Assembly: GCA_017991315.1 (NCBI GenBank)
Contig: JAGOQS010000003.1
Coordinates: 372,001 to 436,000 of the forward strand
Length of the DNA: 64,000 bases
Source: Ferrovibrio sp.
Lineage (GTDB): Bacteria; Pseudomonadota; Alphaproteobacteria; Ferrovibrionales; Ferrovibrionaceae
Reading direction: 5' to 3'
Part shown: in pieces, positions 53,222 to 61,143 of the stretch
How the letters are laid out: each line of letters opens with the position of its first letter
Numbering within the stretch: position 1 is the first letter of the stretch
Made by a program: the position numbers and the translations under genes
The notes under the pieces: model-generated
Database searches by the model: none
Seen by the model: only the letters and a program-made list of their open reading frames with translations
What the model was told of the DNA's origin: nothing

Positions 53222-54190
53222 ATGCTGATCAATTGCGTTGCCTACCAGAACGGCCACAAGCTCGCCGAACCCGGAATCGGCGAAATCAGCGACTATGTCA
53301 GCCGCAAGGATGCCTTCGTCTGGGTGGCGCTCAAGGACGCCGATATCGCCGAACTGAAAACGATGCAGGAAGAATTCGGCCTGCATGAACTGGCGGTGGA
53401 AGACGCCCAGCACGGCCACCAGCGGCCCAAGGTGGAGGAATACGGCGACTCGCTGTTCGCCGTGATCCAGCTTGTCGAGATCGTCGACGGCGAATTGCAG
53501 GTCGGTGAAGTCGATATCTTCGTCGGCAAGAACTATGTGCTGTCGGTGCGCAACCGCAGCCAGCAGAATTTCCTCGGCGTGCGCGCCCGCGCCGAACGCG
53601 AGCAGCATCTGCTCAAACTCGGCTCCGGCTTCGTCTTCTATGCCCTGATCGACGCCGTGGTGGACCGCTACTTCCCCATCGTCGATGCGCTGGAAACCGA
53701 ACTCGAGGAGATCGAGGAGCAGATTTTCAGCCAGGGTTCGGCGCGTTCCAATATCGAGCGGCTCTATGCGCTCAAGCGCAAGGTGCAGGTGCTGAAGCAT
53801 GCCGTGGCGCCGCTGATGGATGCCGTTGGCAAACTCACCGGCGGCGGTCGCGTGCCGCTGGCCTGTACCGACATGCAGGTCTATTTCCGCGACGTTTATG
53901 ATCACCTGATCCGCATCAACCAGCTCACCGATGTCATCCGCGAAACCATCAACACCGCGATGCAGGTGAACCTGTCCATGGTCACCATCGAGGAAGGCGA
54001 AGTGAACAAGCGGCTGGCCGCCTGGGCCGGCATCTTCGCCGTCGCCACCGCCTTCGCCGGCATCTGGGGCATGAATTTCGAAGTCATGCCCGAACTGAAA
54101 TGGGAATACGGCTACCCGACAGCCTTGCTGGTCATCGCCGGCGCCGCCGGCTTCCTCTACTGGCGTTTCCGCAAGTCCGGCTGGCTCTAA
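53222..54190 (+). CDS. corA: CorA family magnesium transporter
   Basis: The 322-residue protein has a cytoplasmic alpha/beta domain with long helices (EDAQHGHQRPKVEEYGDSLFAVIQ, EEIEEQIFSQGSARSNIERLYALKRKVQVLKHAVAPL), then two C-terminal membrane segments; the first ends in the GMN motif (AFAGIWGMNFEVMPEL) that forms the ion selectivity loop, and the second is ALLVIAGAAGFLYWRF. It should carry Mg2+ or a related divalent ion. The stop overlaps the convergent atp12 gene by 4 bases. Confidence 0.95.
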   Translation: MLINCVAYQNGHKLAEPGIGEISDYVSRKDAFVWVALKDADIAELKTMQEEFGLHELAVEDAQHGHQRPKVEEYGDSLFAVIQLVEIVDGELQVGEVDIFVGKNYVLSVRNRSQQNFLGVRARAEREQHLLKLGSGFVFYALIDAVVDRYFPIVDALETELEEIEEQIFSQGSARSNIERLYALKRKVQVLKHAVAPLMDAVGKLTGGGRVPLACTDMQVYFRDVYDHLIRINQLTDVIRETINTAMQVNLSMVTIEEGEVNKRLAAWAGIFAVATAFAGIWGMNFEVMPELKWEYGYPTALLVIAGAAGFLYWRFRKSGWL

Positions 54191-54876
54191 AGCAGTTTCA
54201 GGAACCGCTCCAAGGATGCAATCTCGGCCTTGAGGTCGGCACGACGCTCGGCGGCTTCCTCATCCTCGCCCCAAAGCTGCGCCTGGTGCAGTTCGTCCAG
54301 GAAGGCGGCCTCATAGGCGGCCTCGGCATCGAGATGCGCTTCCAGCAGGGCCAGGCCGATCACTACCGAGCCGCAAACCGTGGTGGCGGTATGCAATGCC
54401 GTCAGCCGCAGCGGATCGAGGCCAGCACAAAGCCGGCGCAGGCGCTCGGCCAGTTCCGGCGGCTGCGCCACCGCCACGATGCCCTTGGTGGTATGCATGG
54501 TGAGGTCGTAGCGGCGCTGGAACCAGTCCAGCAAGGGCTGCCACACCTCGTCCTGGCGTGCCGCCAGTTCCACCTGCATGTCAGCGCGGTAGCACAGCAG
54601 GTCCGAGCCGCTATAGCGCACGATATCGGCGGTGGCAGGCGCCGCATCGACGGCCGTGCGGTCGATCGCCGTGGCCGCCAGCTTCATCAGCGGCATGGTC
54701 TGCGGCTGGATGCTCTCGCCCTGTGCCGCCCATTCCGCCGCGATGGCCTCGGCCAATGCCAGGTTCGGCAGCGTCATATCCAGCTTCGCCGGCGTTTTCA
54801 GCACACGGCCATCCAGCAGCACCACGGCACCATCCTCGCGCTGCTCGGCAGTGGCGGTCTTATAGAAACGCTTCAT
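54187..54876 (-). CDS. ATP12-type F1-ATPase assembly chaperone
   Basis: A 229-residue protein of the ATP12 family, known from mitochondria and Alphaproteobacteria, that binds the F1 alpha subunit during ATP synthase assembly. The start MKRFYKTATAEQREDGAVVLLDGRVLKTPAK, AIAAEWAAQGESIQPQTMPLMKLAATAIDR, ADIVRYSGSDLLCYRA and CGSVVIGLALLEAHLDAEAAYEAAFLDELHQAQLWGEDEEA fit the family end to end (shown only in parts here). It is downstream of the AsmA gene, 7 bases away. Confidence 0.94.
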   Translation of the reverse strand: MKRFYKTATAEQREDGAVVLLDGRVLKTPAKLDMTLPNLALAEAIAAEWAAQGESIQPQTMPLMKLAATAIDRTAVDAAPATADIVRYSGSDLLCYRADMQVELAARQDEVWQPLLDWFQRRYDLTMHTTKGIVAVAQPPELAERLRRLCAGLDPLRLTALHTATTVCGSVVIGLALLEAHLDAEAAYEAAFLDELHQAQLWGEDEEAAERRADLKAEIASLERFLKLL

Positions 54877-54883
54877 CTTGTCC

Positions 54884-57190
54884 TTAGCGACGGAACAGGT
54901 TGTTGAGGCTGCGGCCGAGATTCTCGACCGGATTGTTGTTCTGCGCCGGGGCCTGCTGCGTCTGGCCTTGCTGCTGCGCCGGGCGCGCGGTACTGCCCGG
55001 CACCGGCTTGCCTTCCGCCAGCGCCACGGCCTTGGCACAGGCCTGCTGGCCGGTTTCGCTGCTGCCGCTGCTCATCAGCGGCGACAGGATCGCTGCCGGG
55101 CCGAGCAAGGCCGCGCCAGCCAGCGCGCCAACCACGCCCTTAGCGGTCGCCACCGGATCAGGGTAGCCGCTGGGATTGGCCAGCGTGCCGCCAATCTTGA
55201 TCGGCACTGCAAGGCTGGCCAGTGCTGCCTCGCGCGAGGACGGCACGATCTTGAGATCGAGCTGCTCGGTGCCGAGATTGATCGCACCTTCGCCGGCAAT
55301 GGTGATGCGGCCGGTTTCGACAAAGAGCGGTTTCGGCGTTGCCACGCCGCCCTTGATTTCCAGCGCCGTCACCACGCATTCCAGCTTGGTCTTGGCCGTG
55401 GCCTGGCCGATACGACCGATGGTGCGCAGGATGTCGGCGCCGAGGAAATCGAGATACTGGTCGCGCAACTCGCCCTCGCCCACCTTCACCAGCACCTTGC
55501 CATTGAGGCCCGCCATCAGGGCGCGCACGCTGCCGCCCTGGCTGGTGAGGTCAGCGGTCAGATCGGTGCGGGCATCGCGGCTGATGATGTCGCTGATCTT
55601 CTCGGCCTTGAGATAATCGCTGAGGCCAAAATTCTTGCCATCCAGCTTCACCGTCAGCGCCTTGCTCTTGCCGTTCAGACCAAGCTCGCCACCGATGCTG
55701 CCACCGGAAACGCCAAGCCCGAAGGGCTTCACATTCAGCACGCCATCCTTGAGCGTCAGCGCGACAGTCACATTCTGCGCCGCCAGCATCGGGGCGCGGA
55801 ACTTATCGGCCTTGAAGCGCAGATCGGCGTCGGCTGCATTGAGGCCATCGAGCGGCAGCGGTTCATCGCTGAACACCCGGTCGCTCTGCTTCGGCGCCGC
55901 CTTGCCGCCAGCGCCAGCGGCACCGCCGGCCGTGCCAGCCTTGCCATCGCCGAGCAGCGGCATCAGGTCGAGCGACTTCGAGGCCAGGTCGAATTTCACC
56001 GCCGGCTTCGCCCCCGCGAGCGCAATCTCGCCATTGCCGGCCAGATCGCTGCCGGCGATATCGGCGCTGATATTGCTCAAGGCATAGCGCTTCGGCCCGG
56101 TATCCTTCACCTGCGCCTTCAGCTTCACCGGCACCGCCTGCGCCACTTCGGCACCGAACTTGGCGGCGAAGGCCTTGGCATTCGGCGTGGCGAAATCGAT
56201 CTCCAGCGCCAGGCCCTTCTGCTGCATCAATTGCCGCACGCTGCCGGTCACGGCAACACGACCGATATCGTCGCTGCCCAGACCGGCCTTGAGGTCGAAT
56301 ACACCCGGCTCGCCGGCATCGTCGCGCAACGTCCCTGCCGCGCTCAGCGGGCCGAAGCTCGGCGCGGTCTGCTTCGCCAGCGCCGCCAGCTTGGCGATAT
56401 CCGGCGCCTCGGCGGTGAATTTCAGCGCATAGCCCTTGCCACCGACGGGATCCTTCACGCTGCCATCCACCGTGGCCTTGAGGCCGGCATTTGGAATCGC
56501 GAGGTTCAGCTTCACCGGCCAGGGCTTGGTCGGTGCCATCATTTCAGCCAGCGTGCCGAAGGTGCCGTCGGCAGTGATGTCGTTGCCGTCCACCTTGGCG
56601 GCGAGCTTGGCGGCGAGCATGCCGGCCGAATTCGATTTCAGCGAGAGTTCACTCAGCAACACGTCATTCGACGCACCGGCCTGGGCATCGCGGTAGGTCA
56701 GCTTGATATTCTTCAGCAGCAGGTCCGAAATCGTCGGCATGGTCAGGGTCACGCCATCGGCTTCGGCCTGCACCGGTGCCTGGCTCTGGGCTGCCTGCTT
56801 CGCCGGTTCGCCGAATTCCCAGTTGGCGCGGCCCTGGCGGTCCTTCTCCAGCAGCAGGTCAACATCGGCCAGCACCAGGCGGTCGATCTTGAGCTGCCGG
56901 CCAAGCAGCGCGAAGAGATCCAGTTCGGCGGAGAATTCACCGACACTGAGCATGTTGGGCCGCGAGGCCCAGGAAGGATTAGCCAGCGTCACGCCCTTCA
57001 CCGTCACTGCCGGCTTCGGGAAAATCGCCAGTTTCAGGTCGCTGGCCACATCCACCTTGCGACCCACGGCGCTCTGCGCCTGCGCCAGAATCTGCGGCTT
57101 GAAGCGGTTGACGTCGATGCTCAAGGCCACGGCGACGAGGCCACCAATCAGCAGCACCAGGGCAAGAACGATCCATTTCACGTAACGCAT
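54884..57190 (-). CDS. AsmA family protein
   Basis: The 768-residue protein begins with one membrane anchor (VLALVLLIGGLVAVALSID) followed by the AsmA N-terminal block (FKPQILAQAQSAVGRKVDVASDLKLAIFPKPAVTVKGVTLANP) and long beta-rich repeats ending in the AsmA_2 domain (TKLECVVTALEIKGGVATPKPLFVETG, GAINLGTEQLDLKIVPSSREAALASLAVPIKIGGTLANPSGYPDP). Such proteins are thought to form beta-groove bridges that move phospholipids between membranes. A Gln/Ala-rich tail ends the protein. It lies 7 bases before the atp12 gene. Confidence 0.94.
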   Translation of the reverse strand: MRYVKWIVLALVLLIGGLVAVALSIDVNRFKPQILAQAQSAVGRKVDVASDLKLAIFPKPAVTVKGVTLANPSWASRPNMLSVGEFSAELDLFALLGRQLKIDRLVLADVDLLLEKDRQGRANWEFGEPAKQAAQSQAPVQAEADGVTLTMPTISDLLLKNIKLTYRDAQAGASNDVLLSELSLKSNSAGMLAAKLAAKVDGNDITADGTFGTLAEMMAPTKPWPVKLNLAIPNAGLKATVDGSVKDPVGGKGYALKFTAEAPDIAKLAALAKQTAPSFGPLSAAGTLRDDAGEPGVFDLKAGLGSDDIGRVAVTGSVRQLMQQKGLALEIDFATPNAKAFAAKFGAEVAQAVPVKLKAQVKDTGPKRYALSNISADIAGSDLAGNGEIALAGAKPAVKFDLASKSLDLMPLLGDGKAGTAGGAAGAGGKAAPKQSDRVFSDEPLPLDGLNAADADLRFKADKFRAPMLAAQNVTVALTLKDGVLNVKPFGLGVSGGSIGGELGLNGKSKALTVKLDGKNFGLSDYLKAEKISDIISRDARTDLTADLTSQGGSVRALMAGLNGKVLVKVGEGELRDQYLDFLGADILRTIGRIGQATAKTKLECVVTALEIKGGVATPKPLFVETGRITIAGEGAINLGTEQLDLKIVPSSREAALASLAVPIKIGGTLANPSGYPDPVATAKGVVGALAGAALLGPAAILSPLMSSGSSETGQQACAKAVALAEGKPVPGSTARPAQQQGQTQQAPAQNNNPVENLGRSLNNLFRR

Positions 57191-57207
57191 GGCGGCCTCC
57201 TAATTAA

Positions 57208-57903
57208 TCAGCGGTCGCGTCCCATCAATTGCTGCACCAGAGGCGGCAATTCGGCAAAACGGCGAATCACCGTCTGGGCGCCAGCCTGCATCAGTTCGGC
57301 TGGATCATGATACCCCCAGGCGACACCGATGGCACGCGCTCCGGCATTGCGTGCCATATGCATATCGAAAGTCGTGTCGCCGATGACAAGGGTGGAACCC
57401 GCCGACGCACCGGTTTCACGCATGGCGCGAAATACCATATCGGGATCCGGTTTGCCGCGCGCGATATCCGCCGTCTGCAAGGTGATGAAGCGATTCGTCA
57501 GGCCGTGCATCGCCAGCGTTGCATCCAGGCCGCGCCGCGCCTTGCCGGTGGCGATGCCGAGCAGGCAGCCATCGGCTTCCAGCTTGTCCAGCACCTCGCG
57601 CAAGCCGGGGAACAAGGGCTCCTCATGATCGGGCTGGTGGCGCATCGAAAAAGCCGCCTCGCGATAGGCCGCCACCACCTGATCGGCATTGGCGGCGCCA
57701 GCTTCAAGCAACCGGCGTACCGAGATATCCAGCGGCAACCCGACCAGGCGGCGCACATCGTCTGCGGCCGGTTCCGGCAGGTTGAAAGCCGCGAAGGCCT
57801 GCCGCATGGCGGCGATGATGTGGTGCTGGCTATCCACCAGCGTGCCGTCGCAATCGAACAGCACCAGGCAGGGGGGCGAAAACGCATCCGTGGCGGGAAT
57901 CAT
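57208..57903 (-). CDS. HAD family hydrolase, phosphoglycolate-phosphatase-like
   Basis: A 231-residue HAD enzyme: CLVLFDCDGTLVDSQHHI (nucleophile Asp), LLGIATGKARRGLDATLAMHG (motif II), RGKPDPDMVFRAM (motif III Lys) and VIGDTTFDMHMARNAGARAIGVAWGYHD (motif IV). The layout is that of Gph/phosphatases of the subfamily IA; a pyrophosphatase or phosphoglycolate activity is possible. It precedes asmA by 17 bases on the same strand. Confidence 0.9.
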   Translation of the reverse strand: MIPATDAFSPPCLVLFDCDGTLVDSQHHIIAAMRQAFAAFNLPEPAADDVRRLVGLPLDISVRRLLEAGAANADQVVAAYREAAFSMRHQPDHEEPLFPGLREVLDKLEADGCLLGIATGKARRGLDATLAMHGLTNRFITLQTADIARGKPDPDMVFRAMRETGASAGSTLVIGDTTFDMHMARNAGARAIGVAWGYHDPAELMQAGAQTVIRRFAELPPLVQQLMGRDR

Positions 57904-57979
57904 TTGAAGAGAAAAGCATGCTCACCGCCGGGGCTCAATGTGGTGAGGGGATCAAATTCACATCCCCGCACTGCAACAT

Positions 57980-58009
57980 AAAAGCCCCCCGTCCTAGAGA
58001 ACGGGGGGC
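57980..58009 (-). terminator. Rho-independent terminator downstream of the Lys/Ala-repeat gene
   Basis: GCCCCCCGT (57984-57992) and ACGGGGGGC (58001-58009) make a perfect 9-base stem with an 8-base loop; on the minus strand it is followed by TTTT (57980-57983 complement). It begins 36 bases after the stop of the gene at 58046 and separates that gene from the HAD gene. Confidence 0.9.
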
Positions 58010-58045
58010 CCTACTTACTGAACGCGACGCCAGACAGCGGAACGG

Positions 58046-58381
58046 TTAGTTCACGGCCTTCTTGGCTTCGTCCTTCTTGACCTCGGCCTTCTTCGCCTCA
58101 GCCTTCTTCACCTCGGCCTTCTTGGCTTCCGCCTTGTGCTCGGCCTTCTTGGCGTCGGCCTTGTGTGCATCGGCCTTCTTCTCAGCGGCCTTCTGCTCCA
58201 CCTTAGCAGGCGCCGCCGGGGTCGGGGTCGGCTGAGTTGCCTGCACGGCGACCGGCGCGGTCACGCCAGTGGTCACCGAGGGGGCCGGGGTCTGCGCCTG
58301 GGCATAGGCGGCAGCGGTACCGAACGCAAGACCGCTGCTCACCAGCAGGGCGGTCGCAAGGGTCTTGAAACGGGTGATCAT
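58046..58381 (-). CDS. Exported Lys/Ala-repeat protein, unknown
   Basis: The 111-residue protein has a signal peptide (ITRFKTLATALLVSSGLAFG, cleavage near AYAQA), a Pro/Thr/Val-rich middle and a C-terminal half made of degenerate five-residue KKAEx repeats (KKAEV/KKAEA type). The DNA for this part is built of 15-base units. Such histone-H1-like Lys/Ala tails are common in secreted or envelope proteins and bind negatively charged polymers; I cannot give a function. The ATG at 58381 is chosen because a GGAGGAAG ribosome site is correctly placed before it. Confidence 0.8.
   Translation of the reverse strand: MITRFKTLATALLVSSGLAFGTAAAYAQAQTPAPSVTTGVTAPVAVQATQPTPTPAAPAKVEQKAAEKKADAHKADAKKAEHKAEAKKAEVKKAEAKKAEVKKDEAKKAVN
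58049..58195 (-). repeat. Degenerate 15-base tandem repeat in a Lys/Ala-rich gene
   Basis: The plus strand repeats units such as GGCCTTCTTGGCTTC and GGCCTTCTTCACCTC about nine times with small changes. Each unit encodes five residues of the KKAEx pattern on the minus strand. Similar unit sequences with variable codons suggest growth by slippage or unequal crossing-over. Confidence 0.75.
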
Positions 58382-58593
58382 GATTGAACTTCCTCCGGGT
58401 CGTATCACGCTGGGCTGGGCGGGCTCGCCCTGGCCGGTGCGTGAGACAGGTTATCGCCGCCGAACATGGCGGCCTTGAGCCGCAATAGGGGTGACTCCGG
58501 GGTATTGTTGTGGCCGAATAGTGGCGCCGTCTGCGGGGTGCAAATCACCGGAGGGGGCGGTATCCTGCCGGGTAAACAAGGCAGCTATCCCTC
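58382..58593 (+). promoter_or_regulatory. Divergent promoter region and queF leader
   Basis: This 212-base gap lies between the divergent Lys/Ala-repeat gene and queF. Near queF, GGTGA (58489-58493) and CTCCGG (58495-58500) can pair respectively with TCACC and CCGGAG in the block around 58546-58555, and the two pairings exclude each other. I saw no match to the preQ1-I riboswitch core. No convincing ribosome site precedes the queF ATG; AAGG lies 13 bases upstream. Confidence 0.3.
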
Positions 58594-59082
58594 ATGGCAA
58601 AGACAAAAGACAGTTCCAAAGACAGCAAGGGTCTCTCCGCCCTCACCCAGCTCGGTCAGGCCACCCGCCTGCCCGCTTCCCCGGAAGCGGCTGTGCTGGA
58701 AACCGTGCCCAATCCTAAGCCCGGACGGCTCTATGCCATCCGCCTGGTGCAGCCGGAATTCACCAGCCTCTGCCCGCTCACCGGCCAGCCGGATTTCGCC
58801 CATCTGGTGATCGACTATGTGCCGGCCAAGCGCATCGTGGAAAGCAAGTCGCTGAAGCTGTTCCTCGGCAGCTTCCGCAATCACGGCGCCTTCCATGAGG
58901 ATTGCACGGTCTATATCGGCGAACGTCTGGCGGCAGCGATGAAGCCGCGCTGGCTGCGCATCGGCGGCTACTGGTATCCACGCGGCGGCATCCCGATCGA
59001 TGTGTTCTGGCAAACCGGCAAGCCGCCTGCCGGCCTCTGGCTGCCAGACCAGGACGTGCCGCCCTATCGCGGCCGGGGCTGA
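58594..59082 (+). CDS. queF: NADPH-dependent 7-cyano-7-deazaguanine reductase
   Basis: The 162-residue protein is a short-type QueF (YkvM subfamily) that reduces preQ0 to preQ1 for queuosine in tRNA. The nucleophile Cys60 is in [13 protein letters not shown] with Asp67 nearby; [21 protein letters not shown] is the QueF NADPH-binding motif region; the end [22 protein letters not shown] is conserved. No other queuosine genes are in the window. The lipoprotein gene begins 3 bases after the stop. Confidence 0.96.
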   Translation: MAKTKDSSKDSKGLSALTQLGQATRLPASPEAAVLETVPNPKPGRLYAIRLVQPEFTSLCPLTGQPDFAHLVIDYVPAKRIVESKSLKLFLGSFRNHGAFHEDCTVYIGERLAAAMKPRWLRIGGYWYPRGGIPIDVFWQTGKPPAGLWLPDQDVPPYRGRG

Positions 59083-59085
59083 AGC

Positions 59086-59904
59086 TTGCGGGCGGCGCTT
59101 CCCCGCGCTTTTGCCGTTTTCCTGGCCTGCCTGTGGCTGGCCGGCTGCGGCGGCATGGAGGATTCCATCCGCGACCTCAACCGCAGCCTCTATCGCGGCA
59201 TCGGTGGCGCCCAGGAACGCCCCTCCGCCGCCGCCCGCAATGCCAGCGGCGCCAGCGGGCCGCTCACCGCCTGCCTCAATACCGAAAACGGCATGCTGTA
59301 TTTCAGCCAGACCGGCCGTTGCGCGCCGGGCTATGTCGATATCCCGGCCAGCGACGCCGAGCGCCAACTGGCGCGGCGCGATGCCGATACCAGCGGCAGC
59401 ACGGCCGCCGCCCCGCAGCAGCGCCGCCTGCTGCCATTGCGCGAGGGCCCGTTGCCCACCGAACCTCAACCGGGGCAGCCAGCAACGCCGCAGGTTGCCA
59501 CCTTGGGCGCCGGCATCCAGCCGCCGGAAGCCCTGCGCCAGAGCGGCCAGGCGCTGTGCTATGACGACAGCCGGCAGCAGATTTTCGGTGCCGACCAATG
59601 CCCGCCAGGCAGCCGCTGGATCGACACGCCAGAAGCCGAGGCCCTGCAGCGTGCCGCCCTTGAACAGGCCGCCTGGTGCTTTTTCAGCGGTCGCCGTGTG
59701 CTCTATCGCAGCCGCGCCTGCCGCCCCGGCGACCAGCAATTGGCGATGGCGGAAGCCGACCGGCTATGGGCCGAATTGCCCGCCGACCGCAAGCCGCGCC
59801 AGCGCCCGAGTGGCGGCCAGCCGGCCCTGGCGCCGGTGCCGCAGGTGCAGGCGGCGCCGCGCGGCGGCGTCGACTCAACACCACTGCCGGCACCGCGCCG
59901 CTGA
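59086..59904 (+). CDS. Lipoprotein with three Cys-pair repeats, unknown
   Basis: The 272-residue protein starts at a TTG and has a lipoprotein signal (WLAGC lipobox, Cys21). I know no family for it. The mature part contains three similar blocks, each with two cysteines 13-15 residues apart followed by xPG and an Asp/Glu-Ala-Glu stretch: around residues 63-90 (CLNTENGM...RCAPGYVD), 160-185 (CYDDSRQQ...QCPPGSRW) and 198-225 (CFFSGRRV...ACRPGDQQ). The cysteines could form disulfide loops. It is 3 bases after queF, so cotranscription is likely. Confidence 0.72.
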   Translation: MRAALPRAFAVFLACLWLAGCGGMEDSIRDLNRSLYRGIGGAQERPSAAARNASGASGPLTACLNTENGMLYFSQTGRCAPGYVDIPASDAERQLARRDADTSGSTAAAPQQRRLLPLREGPLPTEPQPGQPATPQVATLGAGIQPPEALRQSGQALCYDDSRQQIFGADQCPPGSRWIDTPEAEALQRAALEQAAWCFFSGRRVLYRSRACRPGDQQLAMAEADRLWAELPADRKPRQRPSGGQPALAPVPQVQAAPRGGVDSTPLPAPRR

Positions 59905-59906
59905 AA

Positions 59907-60464
59907 TCACGCCCCAGGCTTGACGCTACCGACCAGTTTGAAACCGCCGGCCTGATCCGGTGTCAGCACCACGAATTCGGCCTGCTGCGGGAATATCCCG
60001 GTAAGCGCGGTGATGTTCACCTGATGCGTCACGATTACCAGATTGCCCGGCCCACGATGCGCCGCCACGCGCTGGCGCAGCGCCATTGTGCGGCCTTCAC
60101 GGTCAGCCGTGTTATCAAAGAATGAATTGGCGCCAGGCCAGGTTTCCACCCGCCCGAAAGCCAATTCGGCGGTCTCGATGCCGCGGCACCATTCGCTGCT
60201 CAATACGGCACTGATCATGATGGCACGCCGACGAAAGGCTTCCCCCAGGCTGCGCGCCTCGGCCTGGCCGGCTTCCGAGAGATTACGCTGCGTGGCGCAG
60301 TCGCCAAGGCGGAAATTCGGCGGATCCCCCGTCCCCGGCACCGTGCTGGCATGGCGCATCACGACCACCTGGCCGCCCTGCTGCAAGGCGCTCCAGGCCG
60401 TCTCGTTGGCAGCGGCTGGCGCTGCCATCAAGGTCAGCGCCAGCAACAGGAAGAGCCGCAGCAT
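59907..60464 (-). CDS. Exported histidine phosphatase family protein
   Basis: A 185-residue protein with a signal peptide (LLALTLMAAPAAA) and a histidine phosphatase (PGAM-like) core: VVVMRHASTVPGTGDPP with the nucleophile His in RHA (more often RHG), LSEAGQAEARSLGEAF, VLSSEWCRGIETAELAFG, and LVIVTHQVNITALTG with the second catalytic His. It should be a periplasmic acid phosphatase or phospho-sugar hydrolase; the substrate is unknown. It is convergent with the lipoprotein gene at 59904 and 3 bases from the isochorismatase-type gene. Confidence 0.88.
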   Translation of the reverse strand: MLRLFLLLALTLMAAPAAANETAWSALQQGGQVVVMRHASTVPGTGDPPNFRLGDCATQRNLSEAGQAEARSLGEAFRRRAIMISAVLSSEWCRGIETAELAFGRVETWPGANSFFDNTADREGRTMALRQRVAAHRGPGNLVIVTHQVNITALTGIFPQQAEFVVLTPDQAGGFKLVGSVKPGA

Positions 60465-60467
60465 CGC

Positions 60468-61064
60468 TTAAACGACCGCGCTGGTCTCCGCCACCACGGT
60501 GGCGAAACGGTCATTCAGTGCCGCCATCGTAGCGCGATGCACCATGGCAGCCGTCTGCACGCCGCCGAGCGGGTCCGGCAGGTCGCGGGTGGCGCAGGCA
60601 TTGGCCACCACGCCGACGCGGAAGCCATTATCCACCGCCGACCGCACCGTGGCGGAAATGCACATATGGGTGGCGAAGCCGCCGACGATGATTTCCTTGC
60701 GGCCCAAACCGGCCAGCACATCCTTCAGATTGGTGTTGGCGAAACCATTCGGCAGCCCCTTGGTGATGGCCGTCTCGCCCGCCACCGGCTCCAGGCCGGG
60801 AATGAACTGGCCGCCTACGCCGTCGAGATCGAAGGCGCCGCCGGGCTTGCCCTGGTGGCGCACATGCACCACCGGCGCACCGGCCTTGCGCGCGGCGGCG
60901 ATCAGCACTTTAAGCTCGGCCACGGCAGCATCGATACCGACCAGCGGCAGCTTGCCGATGGTGTATTCCTGCTGATGGTCGATCAGCACCAGGGCGGAGG
61001 CCGCCCAGGTCAGCGGCAGCTTCGGCGCACCGGCCATTTCAAGCAGGGTCTTGGGCATGGTCAT
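60468..61064 (-). CDS. Isochorismatase-like cysteine hydrolase
   Basis: The 198-residue protein has the catalytic triad of the family: Asp in ALVLIDHQQEYT, Lys in AITKGLPNGFANT, and Cys in GGFATHMCISATVRSA; VHVRHQGKPGG and VVANACATRDLP are also typical. Members hydrolyse amides such as nicotinamide, N-carbamoyl compounds or isochorismate; the substrate here is unknown. It is transcribed away from a LysR gene, 79 bases apart, which suggests it is that regulator's target. Confidence 0.91.
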   Translation of the reverse strand: MTMPKTLLEMAGAPKLPLTWAASALVLIDHQQEYTIGKLPLVGIDAAVAELKVLIAAARKAGAPVVHVRHQGKPGGAFDLDGVGGQFIPGLEPVAGETAITKGLPNGFANTNLKDVLAGLGRKEIIVGGFATHMCISATVRSAVDNGFRVGVVANACATRDLPDPLGGVQTAAMVHRATMAALNDRFATVVAETSAVV

Positions 61065-61123
61065 CGGACTGATTCCTTGTTGCGTAACAGTGGAAGCAGC
61101 CTAATTGGTCGATTTGCGAACCG

Positions 61124-61134
61124 ATAGTCGCTAT
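61124..61134. promoter_or_regulatory. Candidate LysR operator in the divergent promoter
   Basis: ATAGTCGCTAT is an 11-base palindrome (4-base arms with a TCG spacer) that sits 10 bases before the start of the LysR gene, in the 79-base region shared with the divergent hydrolase gene. LysR proteins often bind such T-N11-A or interrupted palindromes. The imperfect repeat TTGGTC / GAACCGA just before it (61105-61124) may be another half-site. Confidence 0.35.
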
Positions 61135-61143
61135 TCTCGCGCC

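Noticed and set aside
54878-57310. An 810-codon plus-strand frame opposite the AsmA gene
   Set aside because: The Arg/His/Gln-rich composition and complete overlap with a conserved gene show it is a shadow frame.
58490-58593. preQ1-I riboswitch upstream of queF
   Set aside because: The characteristic short hairpin with an A-rich tail is absent; only generic GC-rich pairings are seen.
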